A DNA stretch of 46,952 nt from Spirochaetales bacterium (GCA_030526505.1 JAUNCR010000002.1:13370-60321); one strand, 5' to 3'; numbered from the stretch's first letter, positions 32,301 to 40,902 are shown. A program made the numbers and translations. The notes: generated by a model not told the origin, from the sequence alone.

Positions 32301-33503
32301 TCAGCGATTCAAAATATTTGCTAAGATCTCAAGGTAAGAAGAATATGTAATTCCGTTTGAAGCATCTTCACCATTAGAAAGTTCTTCCCTGATGTACTTC
32401 ATGGCAGACATTGTCTCTATAGGAGAAAGGTCGCTAAGAAGAGAGAACAAACCTGCATCTTCCATCTGATAGAGCATGTCGTTCATCTGTTCTTCAAGAA
32501 GACTCAAGCGGTAAATGTTCCAAAGAGAAATGGAATTGTACTTCACATACTTTTCTTTTGAAAACTTGAGGATTACGCTTCCGTCTTTATCACGAGGAAT
32601 GGTGATGTCCTTTACTGAACCGTCAGGAAATTTTGCATCCTTCAAAACAATCTTATTGTTTGTTACTACAACAGAAGGATTTCCGTAATACCTGAGGATA
32701 GGAACAAAAACCAACTGGCCGTAATATTCCCCATTGTATTTTGCCACAAGGTGAACTCTGCGGATGTAACCGTCCCTGTCAGGATCTGCATTTACAAATC
32801 CACTTCCAACAGCATTGTTAACAAACATGGAAAGGGATGGAGTAATGGAAGGATATTCCGGAGTCTTGTCATCCTTGATTGCAGTAACTTTTTTCAGGGA
32901 AACATATTCAGTGGAAAAATCAACAGGAACACCACCTGCACCTTCAGTCATTGTAAAGTTCAGGAAGGCATTTCCGTTTTTCTTTATGGAATCTGAAAAG
33001 ATACCGTCCAAAGGTCTGATTACATATGAAGTAGAAATAAGGATGTTGTTCTTTGCCTGTTCGAGGATTTCTTCAAACTGTGATTGGGCTTTTTTTGGAT
33101 CCTTTGAAACTACATCACCGATGAGGGCAACCGCATTATCAAGGTAACTCTGAATGTATGACGGAAGGATGTTGGTTACATAATTCTCATCAACTTTTGC
33201 AGGACTTTTATCAAGGAAGCTCAAATCGAAAATCAAGGAATGGATTTCTTCATCCTTAAGATTTTCCAGCATCTTTGCATAAACATCTCTAGAGAAAGGC
33301 CAGTTGCCGATTTTTTCAACTGATGCATCATCGACATTTATCATGACAACATTTTTGTTGTGCTTTGTAGAAGGCAAAACCCTCTGATAAATGTCGCAGG
33401 CCTTTCTGTCCAGTGTTTCGAATGTTTTCTTGTAACACTTATCCGAAAAAAGCGGGATAAGTGCACAAAGAAAACATACTACTATATAGTGTGACTTATT
33501 CAT
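32301..33503 (-). CDS. CHASE2 sensor part of frameshifted adenylate cyclase
   Basis: 400 residues: an N-terminal membrane anchor (about 5-22) and most of an extracytoplasmic CHASE2 domain (VVMINVDDASVEKIGNWPFSRDVYAKML; VNADPDRDGYIRRVHLV). The frame stops at TGA (32303) before the domain ends. The missing end and the cyclase continue in the -1 frame: after SYLEIL the other frame reads SKYFESLKSSLNSDYE, so a lost base in GAGATCTTAGCAAA (about 32321-32324) explains it. No slippery heptamer is visible. The start overlaps the FecR-like gene stop by 8 bases, showing translational coupling. The pair should be read as one gene. Confidence 0.85.
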   Translation of the reverse strand: MNKSHYIVVCFLCALIPLFSDKCYKKTFETLDRKACDIYQRVLPSTKHNKNVVMINVDDASVEKIGNWPFSRDVYAKMLENLKDEEIHSLIFDLSFLDKSPAKVDENYVTNILPSYIQSYLDNAVALIGDVVSKDPKKAQSQFEEILEQAKNNILISTSYVIRPLDGIFSDSIKKNGNAFLNFTMTEGAGGVPVDFSTEYVSLKKVTAIKDDKTPEYPSITPSLSMFVNNAVGSGFVNADPDRDGYIRRVHLVAKYNGEYYGQLVFVPILRYYGNPSVVVTNNKIVLKDAKFPDGSVKDITIPRDKDGSVILKFSKEKYVKYNSISLWNIYRLSLLEEQMNDMLYQMEDAGLFSLLSDLSPIETMSAMKYIREELSNGEDASNGITYSSYLEILANILNR

Positions 33504-33906
33504 CCCAGTCTATATCTTCTTTTGCTTCACTGGCACGGCTCGAAGCTGTTGCTGTACCCTTTGTTGTTCCTGTTGTTGCACCAGCTACAGCACCAGTTGT
33601 AATCTTTGACTTCTTGATTCCAACTGATGGATTCAATGCTGCATTAACGAGGATATCAACTGTTCCCTTCTGGTTGGCCTTAATCTTGATTTCCTTTCCG
33701 TTTGCATCTGTGAGAACGAGAAGTGAATTCAAGCTTGTGTTGATTACATTTGCAGATGTAACTGTCTTTCCTTCAGAAAGTTCTGTCCACTTGTCAGAAC
33801 CAGTCTGAACAGTTGCTTTTCCAGTTACTGACTTTACAGTGTAATTTTCAGCAAAAAGAAAACCTGCAGAAAGAAGAACTGCTACAGTAATTAAAAATCT
33901 TTTCAT
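33496..33906 (-). CDS. Small FecR-like periplasmic protein
   Basis: 136 residues with a signal peptide (cleavage near LFAEN). The body resembles a FecR domain: VKSVTGKATVQTGSDKWTELSEGKTVTSANVINTSLNSLLVL fits the beta-helical FecR pattern with short residue-spaced repeats. A Thr/Gly/Ala-rich linker (TTGAVAGATTGTTKG) and an acidic end (EDIDWDE) follow. FecR domains sense envelope ligands and often occur beside CHASE2-cyclase genes. It overlaps the CHASE2 gene by 8 bases. AAGGAG precedes the ATG. Confidence 0.78.
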   Translation of the reverse strand: MKRFLITVAVLLSAGFLFAENYTVKSVTGKATVQTGSDKWTELSEGKTVTSANVINTSLNSLLVLTDANGKEIKIKANQKGTVDILVNAALNPSVGIKKSKITTGAVAGATTGTTKGTATASSRASEAKEDIDWDE

Positions 33907-33923
33907 ATAAAACTCCTTACTGA

Positions 33924-35480
33924 TTAAAAGTATCTTAATATTTTTTCTTTTGACGGAATTTCGAAATCCACGTCAGATTCTGGAATACTTACAGGTCTGT
34001 ACATCTTCCAAGCTTCCTTTAATGGAATAAGTTTAGCATCATTAGGATATTTTTTCCATTCTTTAAAGCCTGTAGACTTAGAAAGAGCATAACTGTCCTG
34101 ACAGAGGGTGATTTCAACAGGAATCCATACCTTGTCATTCTGAATTATGTACATTCCGTCTGCAACCTTGCCGGCTTCAGAAACTGCATAACCTGAATCA
34201 TAAGCCATATAGATATGGCCAGGAACAGTAATGAATGCAGTTTCAACTCCCAATGCTTCAAGAAGCGAACAGTTGAGGATCGTAAGGTCGTCACAGTCGC
34301 CACCGTGATAAAGGATTGTCTGATATGGAAACTGAAGGAAGTCGATGGAACTTGAACCGCTGTTGTCGGTAAAGGCAGACGACGGATCAACAACGTAGTT
34401 GAGGCCATATGCCTTGAGAGCTGCAAACATTGCCTTTGCGTAAAGCTCATTTCTGTTTCTTGCAGTAAAGTCTACTCTGTCCCTAAGAAGAATCCTTACG
34501 ATGTTTGCAAACTTATTTGCTGCGGCATCTTTACCGCTTACAAAAGCTGCGGCACGTTCATCCTCATCCCAAGACATGTTGTTTCTTCCAAGAGTCTGAA
34601 GTTCAACATTCTGAATTAATTCCATTCGGCTTCCAAGAGAATAATAGCTTACGATGATTTTTGCATCAGATGGAGATGGAATAATCTGGTTAAGGATACT
34701 TTCGTTAAGGAAGGCTGTAATGTCAGCTTCAAAATTCTGTCCGACATCCACTTCATCGTAATGGGCTGCAACATGAGGAGTTGCCATGAACTTTTCAATG
34801 AAGATGGAAATATCAACATCCGTAATCTTGTTCTTTTCAGTATTCTTGAAAATTACTTTTCCAAAAGGAATGTCGTTGTATTGACTGTAGAAAACAGGGA
34901 ACACAGGTTCAAAAGCAGTATACTGAGGTTCAATCCTACTTCTTCCGAAAACACCTCTTGAGAAGTTGTACCTTACTCCAATTCCACCATTGATGGTTGT
35001 AAGGAATGGTTCCGGAGAATAGCTGAAGGATTTGTATCCCAAATATGCACCGATTGAAAAAGCAGAGGATGCCTTGAAATAACCGGTTCCCTTAAATTCA
35101 TAGAGGATTCCTGAAGCCCCGGAAAAATCGTTTCCTCCGCTTTCAGGAATAGACCACAATCCGAAGGATCCCTGAAGTGCAAATGAAAATCTGTCGAAAG
35201 GAACAAATTCATAACCTGCACCCAAGGCACCTGTTACATAGTTGAAATCACTTACACCTGGAGCCTTGAGCAATCCATAACCGCCTTCAGCAGAAAAGAA
35301 AACGCTGTCCTGCTTTCTTACGGTCCAAGGAGAATATTCAAATCCGATTCCCAATTCCATGGCAGAATCCATCTGGGAATTCTGAGGAAGATACACGCCC
35401 AGCAAAGTCTTGAAGCTTACATCAGCCCAAACAGAGGAAAGAGAAAATGCAAAGGACAACAAACATATTAACTTTTTCAT
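33924..35480 (-). CDS. Outer-membrane-barrel protein with transglutaminase-like domain (Cys/His kept)
   Basis: 518 residues. The signal peptide ends near VWADV. Residues about 20-175 show alternating beta strands ending in aromatic/Gly patterns (GAYLGYKSFSY, GGIGVRYNFS), as in small outer-membrane barrels. A middle region has Ig-like features. The C-terminal part has a transglutaminase/protease-like core: HGGDCDDLTILNCSLLEALG with a candidate nucleophile Cys (about residue 396), then TVPGHIYMAYD with His (about 422) and WIPVEIT. The start is ATG 35480 after AAGGA, rather than the TTG two codons before. Its upstream neighbour is a paralogue lacking these residues. It is 18 bases from the FecR-like gene. 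Confidence 0.78.
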   Translation of the reverse strand: MKKLICLLSFAFSLSSVWADVSFKTLLGVYLPQNSQMDSAMELGIGFEYSPWTVRKQDSVFFSAEGGYGLLKAPGVSDFNYVTGALGAGYEFVPFDRFSFALQGSFGLWSIPESGGNDFSGASGILYEFKGTGYFKASSAFSIGAYLGYKSFSYSPEPFLTTINGGIGVRYNFSRGVFGRSRIEPQYTAFEPVFPVFYSQYNDIPFGKVIFKNTEKNKITDVDISIFIEKFMATPHVAAHYDEVDVGQNFEADITAFLNESILNQIIPSPSDAKIIVSYYSLGSRMELIQNVELQTLGRNNMSWDEDERAAAFVSGKDAAANKFANIVRILLRDRVDFTARNRNELYAKAMFAALKAYGLNYVVDPSSAFTDNSGSSSIDFLQFPYQTILYHGGDCDDLTILNCSLLEALGVETAFITVPGHIYMAYDSGYAVSEAGKVADGMYIIQNDKVWIPVEITLCQDSYALSKSTGFKEWKKYPNDAKLIPLKEAWKMYRPVSIPESDVDFEIPSKEKILRYF

Positions 35481-35494
35481 CTTCAATCCTTCAC

Positions 35495-37348
35495 TTAGAA
35501 TGACTTACACTTCTCTATACCCTTCTTTGCCGTTTTGTTTTCAGGGTCTTTGGCGAGTACTTTTTCAAACTGTGCCTTTGCAGCATTGAAGTTCTTTTCA
35601 AGGAGATAAACATTGGCAAGGTTGTTCATTGCCTGAATTGTATTTGACTTTGCAAATTCATTCTTGGCTTCTGAATAACGGCCAACCCTAACAAGAGCCA
35701 TACCGATTTTGTTTGGATCTCCAGTTCTTCTTGCGTTAACGATAACGCCTTCAATTTCTGTATTAAGATATTCGTCAACGGCAGCAACGGCAGCTTTTTC
35801 AATCTGATTCTGGGACGGTCTTGTAAAGATACCTGTAGAACCCGTATAGACAGAAGGAGAATAAACTTCCCAGAGAGAATGTGTGTCATAGAATTCAAGG
35901 AGGGCTTCACTGTCAGAAAGAATTTTCTTGATTGAATCGAAAGCGTCCTTTCTTGATTTTGTAAATCCCTTGTGGAGGCTCTTGATGGACATTCCGAAAT
36001 ATACCTTCTCAGAATCCACGATGAGACCGGAAATGTCAGTAAAGTTGTTTCCTGCTCCGGATGGCTTGATTCCCATATCTACGAGAATGATCATGTCGTC
36101 ATCGAGAGGGATGAATCCAGTTCCAACCCCAACACTTTCAAGACAGCTGGCAAGAAGGATTCCAAGTTCATCAAGGTCACCGCCCATCATGTTCATTGTC
36201 TGGAGAGGATACTTGATGTTATCAACATTCATGTTTCTATGATATTCCGCATAAGGGGAAGATTCGTCTGTTTCGATTGAAAGTTTTGAAAGTCTTACGG
36301 CTTCTGCCATGTGCGCTGCAATAACAAGGTTTCTGTTGATGCCAGTCTTGAAATTATTTCTTGCAAAACCTGCAACATACTTTGCAAATTCCTGAATTTC
36401 AGGAGTATCAGGAGAAATGAAGGAAGCCATGGCAGCAGGATCAGCCCAAACGAAGGCATTTCTGTTGTAAACATCAAAGACAACGCTGTGAACGCTTTCT
36501 CTCTTTGAACCGAGGAAATTGTATTCGATTACGACTTCACCGAGAATTTTTCCGTTTTCACTGAACCTGAGGATTTCCTGGCTGAAGTCTGCAAGAAGAG
36601 GAACTTCAACAGACTTGTATTTTCTGATCTTATTGAAGTGTGCCGATTCGTAGGTAGAGGAAGTATACTTTCCAGCCCTGAAGGAAACATGAACGTCACT
36701 TACATCAGCACCTTCAGTATTGCGGATTGTAAGCATTCCGAGAGGGAAGTTTCTATATGCGCTCATGTAGATAGGAAAGGCCGGTTCATCCTGCTTGAGG
36801 GAAACGCTGAAACCGCCCGAAGAATGCTTGTCTGTAGACAATGTAATCCTTGTGCCAATACCGGCAAACATTCCCTTTACCAGAGGATCGTTGTCAGAGA
36901 TATTGAAAGAATTGTAACCGCCAACTGCATTGACTGTAAGGGTTGGAGAAAAACGGAATCCCATTTCACCGTAAGCCCTGTAATAAACATCGCTTGCCTT
37001 TTTTGCCACGCCGTCAATCTTTGTAGAAAAACTGTATATTCCGTAGCTTCCGCCTGCACCAACATAAAGTCGGCTCAAAGGAAAGTAATATGCACCAACC
37101 CCAAGGCCTCCACCAACAACAGTAAGGGAATCAGTCAATCCTTCAGGTTTTACGCTTGTAAAGAGACCTTCTGCACCAAGGGTCAAGAAACCAAAGAGAT
37201 CCAGGTCTGTCTGGGCAATTCCCATAAACCCGATTTCATAATTATCAGAAGGCATGATTACACCAGGTGTAACACGCAAAGAGACATCTGCTGCAAAAAC
37301 AGAAAAACTCAACAAAACAGAGGAAGCAAATGCAAGAACTTTTTTCAT
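35495..37348 (-). CDS. Outer-membrane-barrel/transglutaminase-like paralogue without catalytic residues, with TPR tail
   Basis: 617 residues. The signal peptide (MKKVLAFASS...VFAAD) is followed by a beta-barrel-like region of about 170 residues (GGYNSFNISD; GMFAGIGTRITL). The middle and C-terminal parts align in order with the next gene (SAYRNFPLGMLTIRNTEGADVSDV against SQYNDIPFGKVIFKNTEKNKITDV). Where that gene has GGDCDD this one has GGDLDE (Leu about 392), and the His of PGH is replaced (LDDDMIILVDMG), so it should be catalytically dead. The last 75 residues form one or two TPR units (GRYSEAKNEFAKS; NFNAAKAQFEKVLAKDPENK). The start is taken at MKK (37348), since GGAAGGG sits just in front. 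First gene of the operon. Confidence 0.78.
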   Translation of the reverse strand: MKKVLAFASSVLLSFSVFAADVSLRVTPGVIMPSDNYEIGFMGIAQTDLDLFGFLTLGAEGLFTSVKPEGLTDSLTVVGGGLGVGAYYFPLSRLYVGAGGSYGIYSFSTKIDGVAKKASDVYYRAYGEMGFRFSPTLTVNAVGGYNSFNISDNDPLVKGMFAGIGTRITLSTDKHSSGGFSVSLKQDEPAFPIYMSAYRNFPLGMLTIRNTEGADVSDVHVSFRAGKYTSSTYESAHFNKIRKYKSVEVPLLADFSQEILRFSENGKILGEVVIEYNFLGSKRESVHSVVFDVYNRNAFVWADPAAMASFISPDTPEIQEFAKYVAGFARNNFKTGINRNLVIAAHMAEAVRLSKLSIETDESSPYAEYHRNMNVDNIKYPLQTMNMMGGDLDELGILLASCLESVGVGTGFIPLDDDMIILVDMGIKPSGAGNNFTDISGLIVDSEKVYFGMSIKSLHKGFTKSRKDAFDSIKKILSDSEALLEFYDTHSLWEVYSPSVYTGSTGIFTRPSQNQIEKAAVAAVDEYLNTEIEGVIVNARRTGDPNKIGMALVRVGRYSEAKNEFAKSNTIQAMNNLANVYLLEKNFNAAKAQFEKVLAKDPENKTAKKGIEKCKSF

Positions 37349-37388
37349 AAACCCTTCCATAAACTTTTAGAACTTAAAAATTTTCCAT

Positions 37389-37418
37389 ATTATAACAAGA
37401 AAAAACAAACTTTGTCTC
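37389..37418 (-). promoter_or_regulatory. Likely promoter of the barrel-FecR-cyclase operon
   Basis: On the minus strand, GAGACA (37418-37413), 18 bases, TATAAT (37394-37389), about 40 bases upstream of the ATG. The intergenic region is very AT-rich. Confidence 0.5.
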
Positions 37419-37521
37419 AAAATATCGTCCATTTTAATTTTAAAACAAACAGTCCTTTATCCTTTAAATACACGGAAACCTTTCATATAATGAATGCATT
37501 ACAATAAAGTATGAGTATCAT

Positions 37522-38130
37522 ATGTTTAACAAAACGAAATTCATTCTTTTCACCAGTCTATCTGCATTCCTTTTCTTTAGCTGTTCCAACTTCCTGGAAG
37601 GGGCAAAATTAAAGGAAGAGGTTGAAAACAAGATTGCCTATGCAAATTCTTCAGCAGTGGAAATCCAGATCAAATCTGAATCAGGAACAGGTACAGTAAG
37701 TCCCAATCAGAATGTCTATAAGAAACAGAACGATGCAATAGACCTCAGGTTTGACCCAAATAAAGAATATGTTTTCTTAGGCTGGCAGGCTTATCAGAAC
37801 GGAACGCCAACGCCATTGAATTTGATGATCCAAAAGCTTTAGAAACAGTGGCACACATCAAGAACATTTCAAGTGGATTGATGATTGTCCCAAAATGTGC
37901 CAGCCGTCCTACAGTTGCTGAAAACAAACCCTTCTTCGACTTCAATTTCTACAGCTACCATTCATGTAATCTTTGATCAGGAAATGGACATCAATTCTTT
38001 CAGGTTCAAGGACAACGAAATTCCAGACTCGGCAACCCCTCTTTACGATGAAAACAACACCATTTATGACTATGAAAACAACGGAAGAATACTACACTTC
38101 TGTAAGAAGAGCCAACTAAAAACAGCAGCA
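37522..38130 (+). pseudogene. Decayed lipoprotein gene, paralogue of the 769-aa lipoprotein
   Basis: The N terminus is a lipoprotein leader (lipobox FSCS) followed by CSNFLEGAKLKEEVENKIAYANS, alignable with the start of the 769-residue lipoprotein. The frame then stops at 37840. The homologous sequence goes on in another frame (AIEFDDPKALETVAHIKNISSGLMIVPKCASRP, split by a change near 37805) and returns to the first frame near 37930 (STATIHVIFDQEMDINSFRF...NNGRILHF). So two compensating frameshifts plus loss of the last two thirds have broken it. It ends at a terminator hairpin. Confidence 0.8.
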
Positions 38131-38135
38131 ACAAC

Positions 38136-38181
38136 AAGGCTGTCCAATGATGCACGTTTCCATCACTGGACAGCCTTTTTT
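38136..38181 (+). terminator. Terminator after lipoprotein pseudogene
   Basis: AAGGCTGTCCA (38136-38146) pairs with TGGACAGCCTT (38167-38177), then T-run. It has the same stem as the terminators at 12710 and 30694. Confidence 0.85.
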
Positions 38182-38198
38182 ATTCTCTGCTTAAGATT

Positions 38199-38204
38199 TA
38201 TAAT
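38199..38204 (+). promoter_or_regulatory. -10 box of leaderless MBL-fold gene
   Basis: TATAAT ends 6 bases before the ATG at 38211. No clear -35 box is present; the expected place falls on the T-run of the preceding terminator. Confidence 0.55.
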
Positions 38205-38210
38205 CAAACC

Positions 38211-39305
38211 ATGAAGATTCTATTGTACCTTTCGATATTTGCCGCCTTTACTGCATTTGAAATTACAGCCATTCCATTTCTTCCTGGAGTCGGGGGGAAA
38301 CCATCCAAAGCTGACAGAAAAGACTATTTGCAACGGGCAGAAAACTTTGACGGCAAACAGTTTCATAATGAAAAGGAAACAATACTGATGAACAAGGCAC
38401 AGGATGATGATCCCCTGAGAATGTCCACAAAACCTGTAAGGCCAGAGGGGTCTTCCCATTTGCCAGTTAGAATTCCAAACTTCATAAGTTCCCCTTCCCC
38501 AGAAGATTTTTCCTTCACTTGGTTCGGACACTCAAGCTTCCTTATTCAGATGCACGGAAAGAACATTCTCATCGACCCTGTTTTTACGGAAAGGATTTCT
38601 CCAGTAAGCTGGGCAGGACCTAAAAAATTCACAGAGCCTTCCATCGGCATTGATGACCTGCCAGAAATCGACATTCTCATTTTGTCCCACGACCACTACG
38701 ATCACCTTGACTACAAAGTCATAAAGAAAATCGACTGCAAGGTAAAGAAATACATAGTTCCCCTTGGAGTGGAAACCCATCTGAAAAAATGGAAAGTGAA
38801 GAATGAAAAGATCACAAACCTTGCATGGTGGGAAGAAGTTAATGAAGACGGACTTAAAATCACGGCTGCTCCAGCACAGCATTTTAGCGGCAGATGGATT
38901 ACGGGCAGAAACCAGACTCTTTGGTGCGGTTATGTTTTCAAGGACGACCACCACCAGATTTTTTACAGCGGAGATTCTGGTTACGGAGAACACTTCAAGA
39001 AACTCCACGAAAAATTCGGAGACTTTGACCTTGCCATAATGGAATGCGGCCAGTACAACAAGCGGTGGCCTATGATTCACTCTTTTCCAGAAGAAACGGT
39101 TCAGGAAGCAATGGAACTTGGTGCAAAAACAACGGTGCCCGTTCATTGGGGGGCAATCGTATTGAGTTCCAACGGCTGGGATGACTCCGTCCTAAGGTTC
39201 ACTAAAACTGCAGATGAAAAAGGCCTTAACTACATGACTCCATACCTTTGCGAAACCGTAAGGCTTCCGTCAGCGGAAAAGCATAGAGACAGATGGTACG
39301 AATGA
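38211..39305 (+). CDS. MBL-fold metal-dependent hydrolase (NAPE-PLD/UlaG-like)
   Basis: 364 residues. An N-terminal hydrophobic stretch (about 3-22) is a membrane anchor or signal. The metallo-beta-lactamase fold follows: FTWFGHSSFLIQMHGKNILIDPVF, the metal motif LSHDHYDHLD (HxHxDH), AAPAQHFSGR, FYSGDSGYGEHF and VPVHWGAIVLS. This order is that of the NAPE-PLD and RomA/UlaG-like zinc hydrolases, which act on phosphodiester or similar bonds; the lipid substrate is a guess. A leaderless start is likely. It stands alone between a pseudogene and a convergent antiporter gene. Confidence 0.87.
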   Translation: MKILLYLSIFAAFTAFEITAIPFLPGVGGKPSKADRKDYLQRAENFDGKQFHNEKETILMNKAQDDDPLRMSTKPVRPEGSSHLPVRIPNFISSPSPEDFSFTWFGHSSFLIQMHGKNILIDPVFTERISPVSWAGPKKFTEPSIGIDDLPEIDILILSHDHYDHLDYKVIKKIDCKVKKYIVPLGVETHLKKWKVKNEKITNLAWWEEVNEDGLKITAAPAQHFSGRWITGRNQTLWCGYVFKDDHHQIFYSGDSGYGEHFKKLHEKFGDFDLAIMECGQYNKRWPMIHSFPEETVQEAMELGAKTTVPVHWGAIVLSSNGWDDSVLRFTKTADEKGLNYMTPYLCETVRLPSAEKHRDRWYE

Positions 39306-39356
39306 TTGCAAATCTCCAGACGGCAAAAGCACCATCTGAAGATTCGCAGTTTCATT

Positions 39357-40349
39357 TTATATGCAAAGTCCTGTCAGATACACACAATACAGGCACATCA
39401 TCAAGGCTCCCGAAAAACGGGTCAACATCTTTCTTCTATTGAATAGAATTAAAAGCAAAAGTAAAACCGAAGCTCCCGCACAGACCAGGCTATCCAGCCA
39501 GAAACTAGCACTGTAAGGAACTGGTTTTATGACAGCGGTAATTCCACCGATGAAAAGCATGTTGTAGATGTTGCTTCCAACAATGTTGCCGACTGCAAGA
39601 TCGTGGTGCTTTTTTATTGCCGCAGTAACGGATGTTGCAAGTTCAGGCAGGGAAGTTCCAAAGGCAACAACTGTAAGGCCTATAATCCTCTGGGATATTC
39701 CGATTTCCTCTGCAATGCGGGTTGCTCCTTTTACCACCATGTCGCTTCCGATTATTATCAATGCAAGACCTACGACAGAAATAAGGATCAGCAGAGGCCA
39801 ACTTATTTTGCTTTCATAGGCAACAAGGCCTTCTTCTTCCGTTCTGCTCTTTTTTGCAAGCCTGAAAAGATAAAAAAGATAAAGGGCAAATAATACAAGA
39901 AGAATGATTCCGTCTGCACGGGTAAACATTCCGTCAACAATCTTTTTCTCACCGGTAAACAGATTGATTCCAAGACCAAGAAAAGTGAATGCAATTGCCG
40001 TAAAAATCATGATGGGCATTTCATATTTTACTGTAGACCTTGAAACCGCAAGGGGAGTCAGCACAGCGGTAAAACCCAGGATGAGCATGATGTTCAGAAT
40101 GTTTGTTCCTACAATATTACCCAAGGCAAGTTCTTCATTCCCCTGAAGCGCCGCAAAAAGACTTACTGCCGTTTCAGGAATGCTGGTACCCATGGCAACT
40201 ATGGTAAGGGCTACAAACAGCTGGGACACTCCAAGTTTCCTTGCAATCTTTGAACTGCCATCAACAAATATGTCGGCACCCTTTACGAGCATGCCGAATC
40301 CAACTATCAAGAATATAAGCGGTACGATAATTTCAATGAATAATTTCAT
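39357..40349 (-). CDS. CaCA-family Na+/Ca2+ antiporter (YrbG-like)
   Basis: 330 residues with ten membrane helices in two inverted repeats. Each repeat carries the alpha motif: MGTSIPETAVSLFAAL...GNIVGTNILN (first) and FGTSLPELATSVTAAI...GNIVGSNIYN (second), with the ion-binding Glu and Asn residues intact. It should swap Na+ or H+ for Ca2+ or another cation at the inner membrane. AGGAG precedes the ATG. The central loop is rich in Arg, Lys and Glu. It appears as a single-gene unit. Confidence 0.92.
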   Translation of the reverse strand: MKLFIEIIVPLIFLIVGFGMLVKGADIFVDGSSKIARKLGVSQLFVALTIVAMGTSIPETAVSLFAALQGNEELALGNIVGTNILNIMLILGFTAVLTPLAVSRSTVKYEMPIMIFTAIAFTFLGLGINLFTGEKKIVDGMFTRADGIILLVLFALYLFYLFRLAKKSRTEEEGLVAYESKISWPLLILISVVGLALIIIGSDMVVKGATRIAEEIGISQRIIGLTVVAFGTSLPELATSVTAAIKKHHDLAVGNIVGSNIYNMLFIGGITAVIKPVPYSASFWLDSLVCAGASVLLLLLILFNRRKMLTRFSGALMMCLYCVYLTGLCI

Positions 40350-40442
40350 GATTACTCCTGTTGCTGAAAAAAACGCAACTGATTTCTGAGACTCAATTTG
40401 AAATAAAAATTTGATTTGAAAAAGCGGAAAGCAGTTCCGGAT

Positions 40443-40772
40443 TTATATGACTGAACTTTTTAAAAGAAGAGACCTTAGATATTTGTTCCGAAAAATATTT
40501 TCAGCGGAAGTTTTCCTTTCAGTCTTTAAAATTACGGCAGTTTTGGAGCAAAAGGATTTTGTTCCTATAAAAAACAGCGGGTAAAATGCATGCAGATTCT
40601 TAGCCACGGAGATGCAATTCCCTGCATAAACATCCACCGTTGCAGAAGACCCGATGTTATCAAAAATCACTGCAGAGCCATTGTCATAATCATCCGTTCT
40701 GGCAAAATCATTAATTCCGCCAACAATGAGTAAAACAAAAACCGTACAGAAAATCTTCCAGCACCGAAACAT
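40443..40772 (-). CDS. Doubtful small ORF, possible lipoprotein-domain relic
   Basis: 109 residues. A hydrophobic N terminus (FCTVFVLLIVGGI) looks like a signal or anchor. The middle (AVIFDNIGSSATVDVYAGNC) reads like a beta-sandwich segment, and the rest is basic and less protein-like. AAGG is only one base from the ATG, so the start is weak. It could be a real small membrane or secreted protein or the remains of a longer gene. I do not recognise it. Confidence 0.3.
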   Translation of the reverse strand: MFRCWKIFCTVFVLLIVGGINDFARTDDYDNGSAVIFDNIGSSATVDVYAGNCISVAKNLHAFYPLFFIGTKSFCSKTAVILKTERKTSAENIFRNKYLRSLLLKSSVI

Positions 40773-40874
40773 ACCTTATAGATAGAAATTTTTGCTCCAA
40801 AAGAAAAGGAAATTCAGTTTTTATATTGTAAAAGTCGCAGAATTTTCGCTTTGTACCACGGCAACTGAATTAAA

Positions 40875-40902
40875 TTGTAAATCACTTATTCTGTGATATA
40901 AT
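40875..40902 (+). promoter_or_regulatory. Promoter of malQ-GH13 operon
   Basis: TTGTAA (40875-40880), 16 bases, TATAAT (40897-40902), 66 bases upstream of the malQ ATG. Confidence 0.55.

Noticed and set aside
32290-32335. Programmed -1 frameshift in the cyclase gene
   Set aside because: No X-XXY-YYZ slippery heptamer and no obvious downstream pseudoknot; a simple one-base loss is the easier reading.
36638-37507. 289-codon open frame on the plus strand
   Set aside because: It lies opposite the well-supported barrel/TPR gene, has no Shine-Dalgarno sequence and no domain, and is Cys-rich and low in typical protein patterns: an antisense shadow.
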